Shown here one piece after another: positions 21,677 through 29,223 of a stretch of DNA of 64,000 nt. Position 1 is the first letter of the stretch. Each line of letters starts with the position of its first letter. The notes under the pieces are model-generated. The model saw nothing but the letters and a program-made list of their open reading frames with translations, was not told the origin of the DNA and did no database searches. The translations under genes and the position numbers were made by a program. The DNA comes from Rubrivivax sp. (GTDB taxonomy: Bacteria; Pseudomonadota; Gammaproteobacteria; Burkholderiales; Burkholderiaceae_C), in NCBI GenBank assembly GCA_030653385.1, contig JAURZM010000076.1, positions 162,729-226,728 on the forward strand. Reading direction: 5' to 3'.

Positions 21677-24235
21677 ATGCACGATGGCCCCCTCAACCCC
21701 GCACCCGAGCCCTTGAGGCCGGGCGTGCGCATCGTCGGCCTCGGTGCCTCGGCCGGCGGGCTGGAGCCGCTGGAGCAGTTTCTGGGCAAGGTGCCGTCGA
21801 ACAGCGGTCTGGCCTACCTGGTGGTCCAGCACATGGACCCGACCCACAAGACCTTGCTGGCCGAACTGCTGCAGCGGGTCACGGCCATGCCGGTGCACGA
21901 AGCGGTTGATGGCCATCGCATCGAAGCCGATTCGGTCTACGTCATTCCGCCCGACGCCGAACTGACGGTGCTGGCCGGTGCGCTGCAACTGGCCAAGCCC
22001 GGCGAACCACGCGGGCAGCGGCTGCCCATCGACGTGCTGTTTGCTTCCCTGGCACGCGAACTGGGTGACCAGGCCATCGGTGTCGTGTTGTCGGGCATGG
22101 GTTCTGACGGCACCCAGGGCCTGCAGGCGATCAAGACGCAGGGTGGCCTGACGCTGGCGCAGCAGCCCGACTCGGCGCAGTTCGATTCCATGCCCAGCAG
22201 TGCCATTGCCGCCGGCTGTGTCGACATCATTGCCGTGCCCGCCGACCTGCCCGTGCGCATCGTCAGCATCACCGGGCCACAGCCCCGCAGTGATCGGCCC
22301 GCTGCAGAAGGGCCGAGCCACGCCAAAGCGCCACTCGAAACCATTCTGGCGTTGCTGCACGAGCACACACGCCACGACCTCGCGCTGTACAAATCGAACA
22401 CGCTGGTGCGCCGCATTGCCCGGCGCATCGCCGTGCATGGCCTCGACTCGATGGAGTCCTACGCCGACTTCCTGCGCGCCAACCCGCAGGAGCTGAACCT
22501 GCTGTTCAAGGAACTGCTGATCGGCGTGACCTCGTTTTTCCGCGACCCCGAGGTCTGGCAGGACCTGCAGGACAAGGTGCTGCCCGCCTTGATCGAACGG
22601 CATGCCGTGGGCGCCGGCCCGATGCGGGCCTGGGTGGTGGCCTGTTCGACTGGCGAAGAAGCCTACTCGCTGGCGATGGCCTTCATCGAAGCCCTGGACG
22701 CCGTGCCCGAAGGCAACAGACCCGACATGAAGATCTTTGCCACCGACCTGAACGCCGACGCCATTGCCGCGGCGCGTGGCGGTCGCTTTGCCGCTACCGT
22801 TGCCGCTGACCTGACACCCCAGCGGCTGGCGCGTTTTTTCGCCAAGCGGCCCGACGGTTACCAGATCGACAAACGTGTGCGCGACATGGTGCTGTTTGCG
22901 CAGCACGACGTGACCATGGACCCGCCCTTCACGCGGCTGGACATCGTTTCCTGCCGCAACCTGATGATCTACTTCGGCACCACGCTGCAAAGGCGCCTGG
23001 TGCCGCTGTTCCACTACAGTCTGCAGCCTGGCGGCGTGCTGTTGCTGGGCGCGTCGGAAACCGTCGGCCGCGCGCAGTCGCTGTTCCAGTCGCTCGATCA
23101 GAAGTCCAGGCTCTACTGGCGAAGCGACAATGGCGGGAACGGTGGCGCCGTGGTCTTCCCCACCTCACGGCGATCGACCAAACGTTCAGCCCAGCAGGAG
23201 GCCCCCCTGGCACCCATCGACACCCCACCGACCAACCTGCAGGCGCTGGCCGATCACGTGCTGCTGCAGTCCTTCTCGCCTGCGGCGGTGTTGGTCAATG
23301 GCGGCGGCGACATCCTCTACATCAGCGGGCGCACGGGGCGCTACCTGGAACCGGCCGCAGGCAAGGCCAACTGGAACATCCATGTCATGGCGCGCCCCGC
23401 CATCCGCGCCCAGCTGGCCGTCGCCTTGCGGACAGCGCTGCAGGAAAAGAAGTCGATCGAGCTGCCGGCCCTGCGGCTGGACGACGAGACCACCACCGCG
23501 GTCGCCATCACCGTGCAGGCGCTGTCGCAGCCCAAGTCGCTGGCGGGCATGGCCATGATCGTCTTTCGGGACGTGGTGGCCCACCCCAGCCGCCGAGGGC
23601 GTCGAACGTCGCCACCGGGCGCTGCAGACCAGGCCTTGAGCGAAGAACTGCTGCGTTCGCGCGAAGAGATCAGCGCACTGCGCCAGGAGATGCGTGCATC
23701 GCAGGAAGAATTGCAGGCCGCCAATGAAGAACTGCAGTCCACCAACGAAGAACTGCAGTCCGCCAACGAAGAGTTGACGACGTCCAAGGAAGAAGGGCAG
23801 TCGATGAACGAAGAGCTGCAGACCATCAATGGTGAACTGCAGACCAAGCTGGACGACCTGGCGCTGGCGCAAAGCGATATGCAGAACCTGCTCAACAGCA
23901 CCGACATCGCCACGCTGTTTCTGGACAAACATCTCAACGTGCGACGCTACACCGAGCAGATGGCGAAGGTCATCCACCTGCGTGAAGGCGACATCGGTCG
24001 GCCACTGAGTGAACTGGCCAGTACGCTGCAGTACCCCGATCTGCATGCCGACGTCAAAGAGACGCTGCGCACGCTGGCCTTCAGCGAAAAGCAGATCGCC
24101 ACCAGCGACGGCCATTGGTTCACCGTGCGCATCATGCCGTACCGCACGCTGGCCAACGTCATCCAAGGCGTGGTGATCACTTTCGTGGACATCACGGTTG
24201 CAAAAGAACTCGAATCGCGCCTGCGCAAGGCGTAG
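21677..24235 (+). CDS. CheB-CheR-PAS hybrid signalling protein
   Basis: 852 residues, cytoplasmic. CheB methylesterase (about 15-200) keeps the catalytic triad: Ser25 in GLGASAGGLE, His50 in VVQHMDP and Asp in GMGSDGT. CheR methyltransferase follows (about 215-485: LLFKELLIGVTSFFRDPEVW, WVVACSTGEEAYSLAMA, CRNLMIYF). A coiled coil of repeated EELQ/NEEL units (about 665-725) and a PAS domain (about 735-850) end the protein. There is no receiver, kinase or GGDEF domain, whereas many relatives continue into a histidine kinase. The start at ATG 21677 is tentative. The PAS protein gene follows after 36 bp. Confidence 0.92.
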   Translation: MHDGPLNPAPEPLRPGVRIVGLGASAGGLEPLEQFLGKVPSNSGLAYLVVQHMDPTHKTLLAELLQRVTAMPVHEAVDGHRIEADSVYVIPPDAELTVLAGALQLAKPGEPRGQRLPIDVLFASLARELGDQAIGVVLSGMGSDGTQGLQAIKTQGGLTLAQQPDSAQFDSMPSSAIAAGCVDIIAVPADLPVRIVSITGPQPRSDRPAAEGPSHAKAPLETILALLHEHTRHDLALYKSNTLVRRIARRIAVHGLDSMESYADFLRANPQELNLLFKELLIGVTSFFRDPEVWQDLQDKVLPALIERHAVGAGPMRAWVVACSTGEEAYSLAMAFIEALDAVPEGNRPDMKIFATDLNADAIAAARGGRFAATVAADLTPQRLARFFAKRPDGYQIDKRVRDMVLFAQHDVTMDPPFTRLDIVSCRNLMIYFGTTLQRRLVPLFHYSLQPGGVLLLGASETVGRAQSLFQSLDQKSRLYWRSDNGGNGGAVVFPTSRRSTKRSAQQEAPLAPIDTPPTNLQALADHVLLQSFSPAAVLVNGGGDILYISGRTGRYLEPAAGKANWNIHVMARPAIRAQLAVALRTALQEKKSIELPALRLDDETTTAVAITVQALSQPKSLAGMAMIVFRDVVAHPSRRGRRTSPPGAADQALSEELLRSREEISALRQEMRASQEELQAANEELQSTNEELQSANEELTTSKEEGQSMNEELQTINGELQTKLDDLALAQSDMQNLLNSTDIATLFLDKHLNVRRYTEQMAKVIHLREGDIGRPLSELASTLQYPDLHADVKETLRTLAFSEKQIATSDGHWFTVRIMPYRTLANVIQGVVITFVDITVAKELESRLRKA

Positions 24236-24271
24236 AGTGCCCTTACCGTGCCCGCTCTTCAGAAGGTTCCC

Positions 24272-24913
24272 ATGACCGAACTGTCCCTCCACGCCATCGA
24301 AGCGAAACGCCTGGAAGACCTTCGCCACCGGGCGGCTTCGCGGCTGATGGGGCCGGCTGCCGGCAAAGGCCGCAACGCCAGTGCCGCCGATGCGCTGACC
24401 GTGTTGCACGCGCTCGCCTCGTCGCCGGAAACCGCGGCTGACGCACTGACGCTGCTGCACGAACTGCAGGTGCACCAGGTGGAACTCGATCTGCAGGCAC
24501 AGGAACTGCGCGAATCGCGCGCCGAGCTGGAATTGGCCCTGCGCCGGCAGATGGAGCTCTACGAACACCAACCGGTGGGTGCGTTCACGATCGACACGCA
24601 ACTGGTGCTGCGAGAACTGAACCAGACCGGCGCCGACATGCTGGGCATCGACCCCCAAGAAGCCCTTGGCCTGCCCCTGGATGCGTTTTTCAGCGCCGAC
24701 GGCACACGACGCTTTCGGCTGGCGATGGCCAGCCTGGATGCCATGCAACAGGACGCCAACAAACAGCGTGTGTCATTGGACCTGGAACTGCGCCAGACAG
24801 ACGGGGTCGGGCGGCCGGTTCATGCCAGCATCGGTGCCGACCCGGCAGGCGGCTATCTGGTGAGCCTGGCCCTGGCCGGCGACGAAAAGCCAGCACCTGC
24901 CCACCGGCCCTGA
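24272..24913 (+). CDS. PAS-domain protein
   Basis: 213 residues. Residues 1-95 are helical, with a coiled-coil stretch (LHELQVHQVELDLQAQELRE, RAELELALRRQMELYEHQPV); residues about 98-205 form a PAS sensor domain (VGAFTIDTQLVLRELNQTGA, LGIDPQEALGLPLDAFF). The region HELQVHQVELDLQAQEL is the conserved helix seen before PAS domains in many sensor kinases. No output domain follows, so it probably works as a partner of the preceding CheB-CheR-PAS protein, 36 bp upstream. AAGG precedes ATG 24272. An inverted repeat follows the stop. Confidence 0.85.
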   Translation: MTELSLHAIEAKRLEDLRHRAASRLMGPAAGKGRNASAADALTVLHALASSPETAADALTLLHELQVHQVELDLQAQELRESRAELELALRRQMELYEHQPVGAFTIDTQLVLRELNQTGADMLGIDPQEALGLPLDAFFSADGTRRFRLAMASLDAMQQDANKQRVSLDLELRQTDGVGRPVHASIGADPAGGYLVSLALAGDEKPAPAHRP

Positions 24914-24925
24914 AGGCGCTGCAGC

Positions 24926-24953
24926 GCAGGGCCCCGCGTGCCTCCAGCCCTGC
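24926..24953. terminator. Inverted repeat between convergent genes
   Basis: GCAGGGC (24926-24932) and GCCCTGC (24947-24953), perfect 7-bp arms with a 14-nt loop, fill the 41-bp junction between the PAS protein gene and the Crp/Fnr gene. No U-tract follows. Confidence 0.35.
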
Positions 24954-24954
24954 T

Positions 24955-25674
24955 TCAGCAGGCCGTGCACAGCGGCAGCAGCCGGTCGTATTCAGCCTTC
25001 ACGACGCCATAACACTCGCAGGTGCGGCGTTCCAGGCCGGGGCGGTCCAGCACCCTGACGTGGCCACGTGCGTAGCTGATCAGGCCCGCCTGCTGCAGCT
25101 TCAGCGCGGCCTCGGTCACGCCTTCCCGCCGCACGCCCAACATGTTGGCAATCAATTCTTGCGTCATGCTCAGGTCGTTGCCCGGCAGGCGGTCCAGGCT
25201 CAGCAGCAGCCACCGGCAGAGCTGCTGGTCGACCGAATGGTGCCGGTTGCACACTGCCGTCTGCGCCATCTGCGTGATCAAAGCCTGCGTGAAGCGCAAG
25301 AGGACCTGCATGACACGGGGAGACCGGTGGAAGCTGGTCTGGATGGCCCGCGCCGACAGGCGGTAGCCAGCACCTGAACTTTGAACAACGGCCCGGTTGG
25401 TGGTTGTCTGGCCACCCATGAACAGGGCAATGCCAACCAGGCCTTCATTGCCAACCACGGCAATCTCCGCAGACTGGCCCTTGGCCGTCACGTACAGCAG
25501 AGAAATGATGGCGCTGGTCGGAAAGTAGACATGGGTCTGCACACAGCCCGACTCGTACAGAACCTGGCCCAGGCGCAGGTCCAGAGGCTCGAGTTGATGC
25601 GACCACTGCGCCATTTCGTCGGCAGGCAATGCCGCCAGCAGCTGATTCGATTGGGGGTCGTTGCACCCGCGCAC
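24955..25674 (-). CDS. Crp/Fnr-family transcriptional regulator
   Basis: About 239 residues. The cyclic-nucleotide-type beta-roll (about 20-130) includes DLRLGQVLYESG, VYFPTSAIISLLYVTAKGQS and EIAVVGNEGLVGIALFMGG. A dimer helix follows, then the HTH_Crp domain (SMTQELIANMLGVRREGVTE, about 170-215). The FFG(E) pocket and the cAMP-contact Arg/Ser pair are not conserved, and no Fnr-type N-terminal Cys cluster is seen, so the ligand is unknown. GTG 25674 was chosen because GGGGGA lies 6 nt upstream; a TTG at 25716 would add 14 residues. It lies downstream of the receiver gene on the same strand. Confidence 0.88.
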   Translation of the reverse strand: MRGCNDPQSNQLLAALPADEMAQWSHQLEPLDLRLGQVLYESGCVQTHVYFPTSAIISLLYVTAKGQSAEIAVVGNEGLVGIALFMGGQTTTNRAVVQSSGAGYRLSARAIQTSFHRSPRVMQVLLRFTQALITQMAQTAVCNRHHSVDQQLCRWLLLSLDRLPGNDLSMTQELIANMLGVRREGVTEAALKLQQAGLISYARGHVRVLDRPGLERRTCECYGVVKAEYDRLLPLCTAC

Positions 25675-25875
25675 TGCACTTCCCCCAGAGTTGGTTATCC
25701 CAAGCGTATTCTGCAAGCGTTCGACGTCAGTTGATAGGTGTCAAGGCTGGGCAGATGCACAGCAGCACCGGCTGCTTGCTGGCACTCCCGCTGGTGACTC
25801 CCGTTGATGACTCCCGCCCATGACGACGGGGTCTGCGGCCCGTGTCGGGCACGCCGATCGACAATGCACCCGCAC

Positions 25876-26490
25876 TCAGCGCGAAACAGAACTCCCAGCG
25901 CGCGATGACTGTCGGGCTGCAAGCCCGCGGCCGTTGAGAGGGGCCGTGCTGTGCCCAGCAGGGGCAGGGCAGAAGGCGGGGCACCACTGGGCCAGGCAAT
26001 CTTCCAGTTCCCGGGCGCTGCACGGCTTTTCCAGGCTGCCGTTCAAGCCATGGCCAGCCAGGACGGCGGGGCCCGGGCAGGCGCAGGAAAAAGCGATCAC
26101 CGGCACTGCCGTGTGACCATGGGCCGCTTCGAAGCGCCGGATCGCGCTGGTCGCACCCAAGCCGTCGAGCACTGGCATCTGCAGGTCCATCAGGATCAGG
26201 TCGAATGGCATCGCGCAGGCCAGCGCCACGGCCTCGGCTCCGTCGGCCGCGAGCAGGGGCAACAGGCCGCGCGATTCGAGCAGCGCCGAAATCACCATCA
26301 GGTTCACTGGGTTGTCGTCGGCGACCAACACACGCACCGGCCCGAAGGCATGCGCATCCTCCGATGCCCTTGTTCCTGATGGGGACAGCGCAGCGAGACC
26401 GCTCTCGTTCGCTTGGGCTTGCAGCCAAGTCCTGTAGACACCCTGCGGACCCGGCTGTGCCGTTGAAAACTGGCCAGGAAAATCGCTCAT
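25876..26490 (-). CDS. Orphan response-regulator receiver protein
   Basis: 204 residues. The receiver domain spans about 52-165: acidic pocket VLVADDNPVN, phospho-acceptor Asp in DLILMDLQMPVLDG, Ser instead of Thr at the switch position (VIAFSC) and Lys in SLEKPCS. About 50 residues of linker lie before it and 35 disordered ones after it, with no DNA-binding or enzymatic output domain. The DDNPVN pattern is that of receivers from hybrid histidine kinases, so it may be a phosphorelay shuttle or the remnant of such a kinase. It is divergent from the hemerythrin gene. Confidence 0.85.
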   Translation of the reverse strand: MSDFPGQFSTAQPGPQGVYRTWLQAQANESGLAALSPSGTRASEDAHAFGPVRVLVADDNPVNLMVISALLESRGLLPLLAADGAEAVALACAMPFDLILMDLQMPVLDGLGATSAIRRFEAAHGHTAVPVIAFSCACPGPAVLAGHGLNGSLEKPCSARELEDCLAQWCPAFCPAPAGHSTAPLNGRGLAARQSSRAGSSVSR

Positions 26491-26606
26491 TACAGCAGCC
26501 TCGTGAAACACCAGATTGCCAGCTTCGCACCGCCAGCGACCGGCGTATGTGCGTTGCCGCACCCGGGGCGACAGCCGTGGTGCGCCGATCACCAAGGCGC
26601 GGCTGG

Positions 26607-26625
26607 CGTTCGGGAGCGAACAGAC
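26607..26625 (+). promoter_or_regulatory. Stress-type palindrome before the hemerythrin operon
   Basis: CGTTCG-GGAG-CGAACAGAC ends 81 nt before the hemerythrin start. The right half is identical to the copies at 12806, 18934 and 35338. Confidence 0.55.
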
Positions 26626-26706
26626 GACCCCCGGGTCGCTTCTCTACGGTTCGTCCCCTTGCCAGCGTCGACAGAACGCCTTTTCCATTCCCTCGAAGGA
26701 GCCACC

Positions 26707-27192
26707 ATGACTGCCACCAAGTCCGTCGTGCCCGACGGCGCCAAGGCCGCACCGAAAGACGCCATCACCTTGCTGAGGGCCGACCACGAAGACGTGAACC
26801 GGATGTTTGCCGCTTACGCACACACCCACACAGGGCCCGCCAAAAAGGCGCTGGTCGCCGAGATCTGCAAGGCACTCACCGTGCATGCGCAGATCGAAGA
26901 AGAGATCTTCTACCCCGAGGTGCAGACGGCCTTGAAGGACAAGCTGCTGGTGCCCGACGCCGCTGTTGAACACGCCGGCGTGAAGGTGCTGATTGCCCAG
27001 CTCGAAAGCGCCGAGCCCGATGGCAAAACCTACGACGCCCAGGTCCAGGTGCTGTCGGAACAAGTGAGGCGCCACGTCAAGGAAGAGCAGAACGAGATAT
27101 TTCCCCAAGCCAGGTCCTGGTCGCTGGACATGATGGACCTGGGCACGCGCATGTCCGCTCGCAAGGAAGACCTGCTGGACCAGGCCGCCTGA
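26707..27192 (+). CDS. Hemerythrin-domain protein
   Basis: 161 residues with a four-helix hemerythrin domain (about 17-145). Candidate di-iron ligands are His in LLRADHEDVNRMF, His and Glu in LTVHAQIEEEIFYPE, His in AAVEHAGVKVL and His/Glu in VRRHVKEEQNEIFPQ. Such proteins bind oxygen, nitric oxide or peroxide, or store iron, in the cytoplasm. AAGGAG precedes ATG 26707. It heads a likely operon with a small membrane protein (17 bp downstream) and a phospholipase-D protein, and a stress-type palindrome lies in its upstream region. Confidence 0.92.
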   Translation: MTATKSVVPDGAKAAPKDAITLLRADHEDVNRMFAAYAHTHTGPAKKALVAEICKALTVHAQIEEEIFYPEVQTALKDKLLVPDAAVEHAGVKVLIAQLESAEPDGKTYDAQVQVLSEQVRRHVKEEQNEIFPQARSWSLDMMDLGTRMSARKEDLLDQAA

Positions 27193-27209
27193 ACCCACAA
27201 GGAAACCCG

Positions 27210-27473
27210 ATGAACCCCACTCCCCCATCCGATGCACTGTCCGATGTGCCCTGGCTCACCAGTGACCGCCGCATCCCCGTGCCCAACACGTCGCTGTTGC
27301 CCGAGAGCGAGACACCCCCAACGGCAGGCGCCAACTTGACGGCCCTGGCCCCTTCGCACGACACACTCGACGAATGGGTCGACGACATGCGCGCCACCGT
27401 GCGCAGACAGCCCTTGGCTTCAGCCGCCTTTGCCTTGGTGCTGGGCGCGGTGATCGCGCGCCTGGCGCGTTGA
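27210..27473 (+). CDS. Small C-terminally anchored membrane protein
   Basis: 87 residues. The first 55 are Pro/Ser/Thr-rich and polar; residues about 58-65 are acidic (DTLDEWVDDM); the end is a single membrane helix, RRQPLASAAFALVLGAVIAR. This tail layout resembles the C-terminus of ElaB/YqjD/DUF883 ribosome-associated stress proteins, but the characteristic long helical body is missing, so it is only similar. GGAAA lies before the ATG. It sits between hemerythrin (17 bp) and phospholipase D (21 bp), probably in one transcript. Confidence 0.7.
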   Translation: MNPTPPSDALSDVPWLTSDRRIPVPNTSLLPESETPPTAGANLTALAPSHDTLDEWVDDMRATVRRQPLASAAFALVLGAVIARLAR

Positions 27474-27494
27474 CGCGAGGGCGTTGAGCGGCAG

Positions 27495-28784
27495 ATGCGC
27501 GGCTTCACACGGTGGGGCTGGCTGGCCGGTGGTGTGGCCGTTGCCGGCCTGTGCCTGCTGGCCGGGCTGCTGGTTGCCAATTTCGTCGGCGGTGAAACGA
27601 AGATCGAGCGCCGCATCGAACGCCTGCATGCGCTCGAAGACCCCCGCTTCTTCCATGAGCTCGGTGTGCTGCTCGGGCCACCCTTCCTGCCGGGTACCCG
27701 GGTCCGTGCCTTGCTCAACGGCGACGAGATCTTTCCGCCGATGCTGGCGGCCATCCGCAGCGCCCAGGTGTCGATCACCTTCGAGACCTACATCTACTGG
27801 TCGGGCGACATCGGCAGCGAGTTTGCCAACGCCCTGGCCGAAAGGGCAAGACAGGGTGTGAAGGTCCACGTGCTGCTGGACTGGATGGGCAGCCTGAAGA
27901 TGGATGACAGCCTGGTGCAGCTGATGACCCAGGCCGGCGTGCAGGTGCAGCGCTTTCACCCGCCGCACTGGAGCAACTGGGGGCGCATGAACAACCGCAC
28001 CCACCGCAAGCTGCTGGTGGTGGACGGGCGTGTCGGCTTCACCGGCGGTGTGGGCGTGGCACCGCAATGGACGGGCCACGCACAGGATCCGGATCACTGG
28101 CGCGACACGCACTTCGAGATCGAAGGTCCGGTGGTTGCGCAGATGCAGTCGGTTTTCATCGACAACTGGATCAAGGTCACGGGCCTCGTCTTGCATGGCC
28201 CGGACTACTTTCCCGTGCTTCAGGCAGCCGGCCCTGCGCAGGCCCAGATGTTCAGCAGTTCACCCAGTGGCGGCAGCGAAAGCATGCAGCTGATGTATCT
28301 CTTGACGGTAACAGCGGCATCACGTTCCATCGACCTGTCCGCGGCCTACTTCGTGCCCGACGACCTGACGCTGAAGGCCTTGAGAGACGCCTTGAAGCGG
28401 GGTGTGCGCTTGCGCATCGTGGTCCCCGGAAAACACATCGACAGCGACACCGTGCGCATGGCGTCTCGGGCCACCTGGGGGCCCCTGCTGCAAGCCGGCG
28501 CAACCATTGCCGAGTACGGGCCCACGATGTACCACAGCAAGCTGATGATCGTCGACGGGCTGCTGACGTCGGTGGGCTCGACCAATTTCGACAACCGCTC
28601 GTTTCGCCTCAACGACGAAGCCACGCTGAACATCGTCGACAGCGCGTTTGCAAGCGCACAGACCGCCACCTTCGAAGCCGACCTCGCACTCGCGCACCGG
28701 GTGAGTTATGCCGAGTGGCAGGCCAGGCCTGCACGTGAACGCTTCATCGAGTGGCTGGCCTCCTTGCTAGGCACCCAACTCTGA
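27495..28784 (+). CDS. Phospholipase D / cardiolipin synthase-type protein
   Basis: 429 residues. An N-terminal membrane helix (about 7-30) anchors the protein. Two HKD catalytic motifs are intact: THRKLLVVDGRVGFTGG (about residue 170) and YHSKLMIVDGLLTSVGSTNF (about 350). This is the cardiolipin synthase (Cls) family, which transfers phosphatidyl groups between phospholipids at the inner membrane. It is the third gene after hemerythrin in a stress-type cluster. A second, different family member is at 38372-39889. The stop is directly followed by a stress-type palindrome belonging to the next gene. Confidence 0.9.
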   Translation: MRGFTRWGWLAGGVAVAGLCLLAGLLVANFVGGETKIERRIERLHALEDPRFFHELGVLLGPPFLPGTRVRALLNGDEIFPPMLAAIRSAQVSITFETYIYWSGDIGSEFANALAERARQGVKVHVLLDWMGSLKMDDSLVQLMTQAGVQVQRFHPPHWSNWGRMNNRTHRKLLVVDGRVGFTGGVGVAPQWTGHAQDPDHWRDTHFEIEGPVVAQMQSVFIDNWIKVTGLVLHGPDYFPVLQAAGPAQAQMFSSSPSGGSESMQLMYLLTVTAASRSIDLSAAYFVPDDLTLKALRDALKRGVRLRIVVPGKHIDSDTVRMASRATWGPLLQAGATIAEYGPTMYHSKLMIVDGLLTSVGSTNFDNRSFRLNDEATLNIVDSAFASAQTATFEADLALAHRVSYAEWQARPARERFIEWLASLLGTQL

Positions 28785-28787
28785 GCT

Positions 28788-28806
28788 TGTTCGGCGCCGC
28801 ACAGAC
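28788..28806 (+). promoter_or_regulatory. Stress-type palindrome before the GlsB-type gene
   Basis: TGTTCG-GCGC-CGCACAGAC, one base different from the perfect right half. It begins 4 nt after the phospholipase-D stop and ends 84 nt before the GlsB-type gene. Confidence 0.5.
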
Positions 28807-28890
28807 GATGCCGGCCACGGGCGCAAACATGGCCCCTCAAGTCCCGCACATGTTGTTCGGGACACCCCATGTCCCCTTGGAGAACACATC

Positions 28891-29160
28891 ATGAATTTCA
28901 TCATCTGGTTGATCGTCGGCGGTCTCATCGGTTGGCTTGCCAGCGTGCTGATGAAAACCAACGACCAGCAGGGCATGTTGCTCAACGTGGTGGTCGGCAT
29001 CGTCGGTGCCTTTCTCGGCGGCTGGCTGATCTCACCCCTGGTCGGCATCGGCACCATCAACCAATCCAACTTCAGCCTGCCGGCGATGCTGGTTTCGCTG
29101 GTCGGTGCAGCCATCCTGCTGGCCATCGTGAATCTGGTTCGCCGCGGCAGTGTGCGCTGA
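28891..29160 (+). CDS. GlsB/YeaQ/YmgE-family (transglycosylase-associated) membrane protein
   Basis: 89 residues with three hydrophobic helices: MNFIIWLIVGGLIGWLASVL, MLLNVVVGIVGAFLGGWLIS and LPAMLVSLVGAAILLAIVNL. The Gly-rich pattern IVGAFLGGWL is characteristic of this family, members of which are general-stress-induced inner-membrane proteins in many bacteria; the molecular role is unclear. GGAGA lies 9 nt before the ATG. The catalase gene follows after 63 bp and could be co-transcribed. Confidence 0.9.
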   Translation: MNFIIWLIVGGLIGWLASVLMKTNDQQGMLLNVVVGIVGAFLGGWLISPLVGIGTINQSNFSLPAMLVSLVGAAILLAIVNLVRRGSVR

Positions 29161-29223
29161 ACGCGCCAGTCCCGCGTTCACCGCTTCGGCACCTGGCACA
29201 TCACCCTCACGTCAAAGTACACG

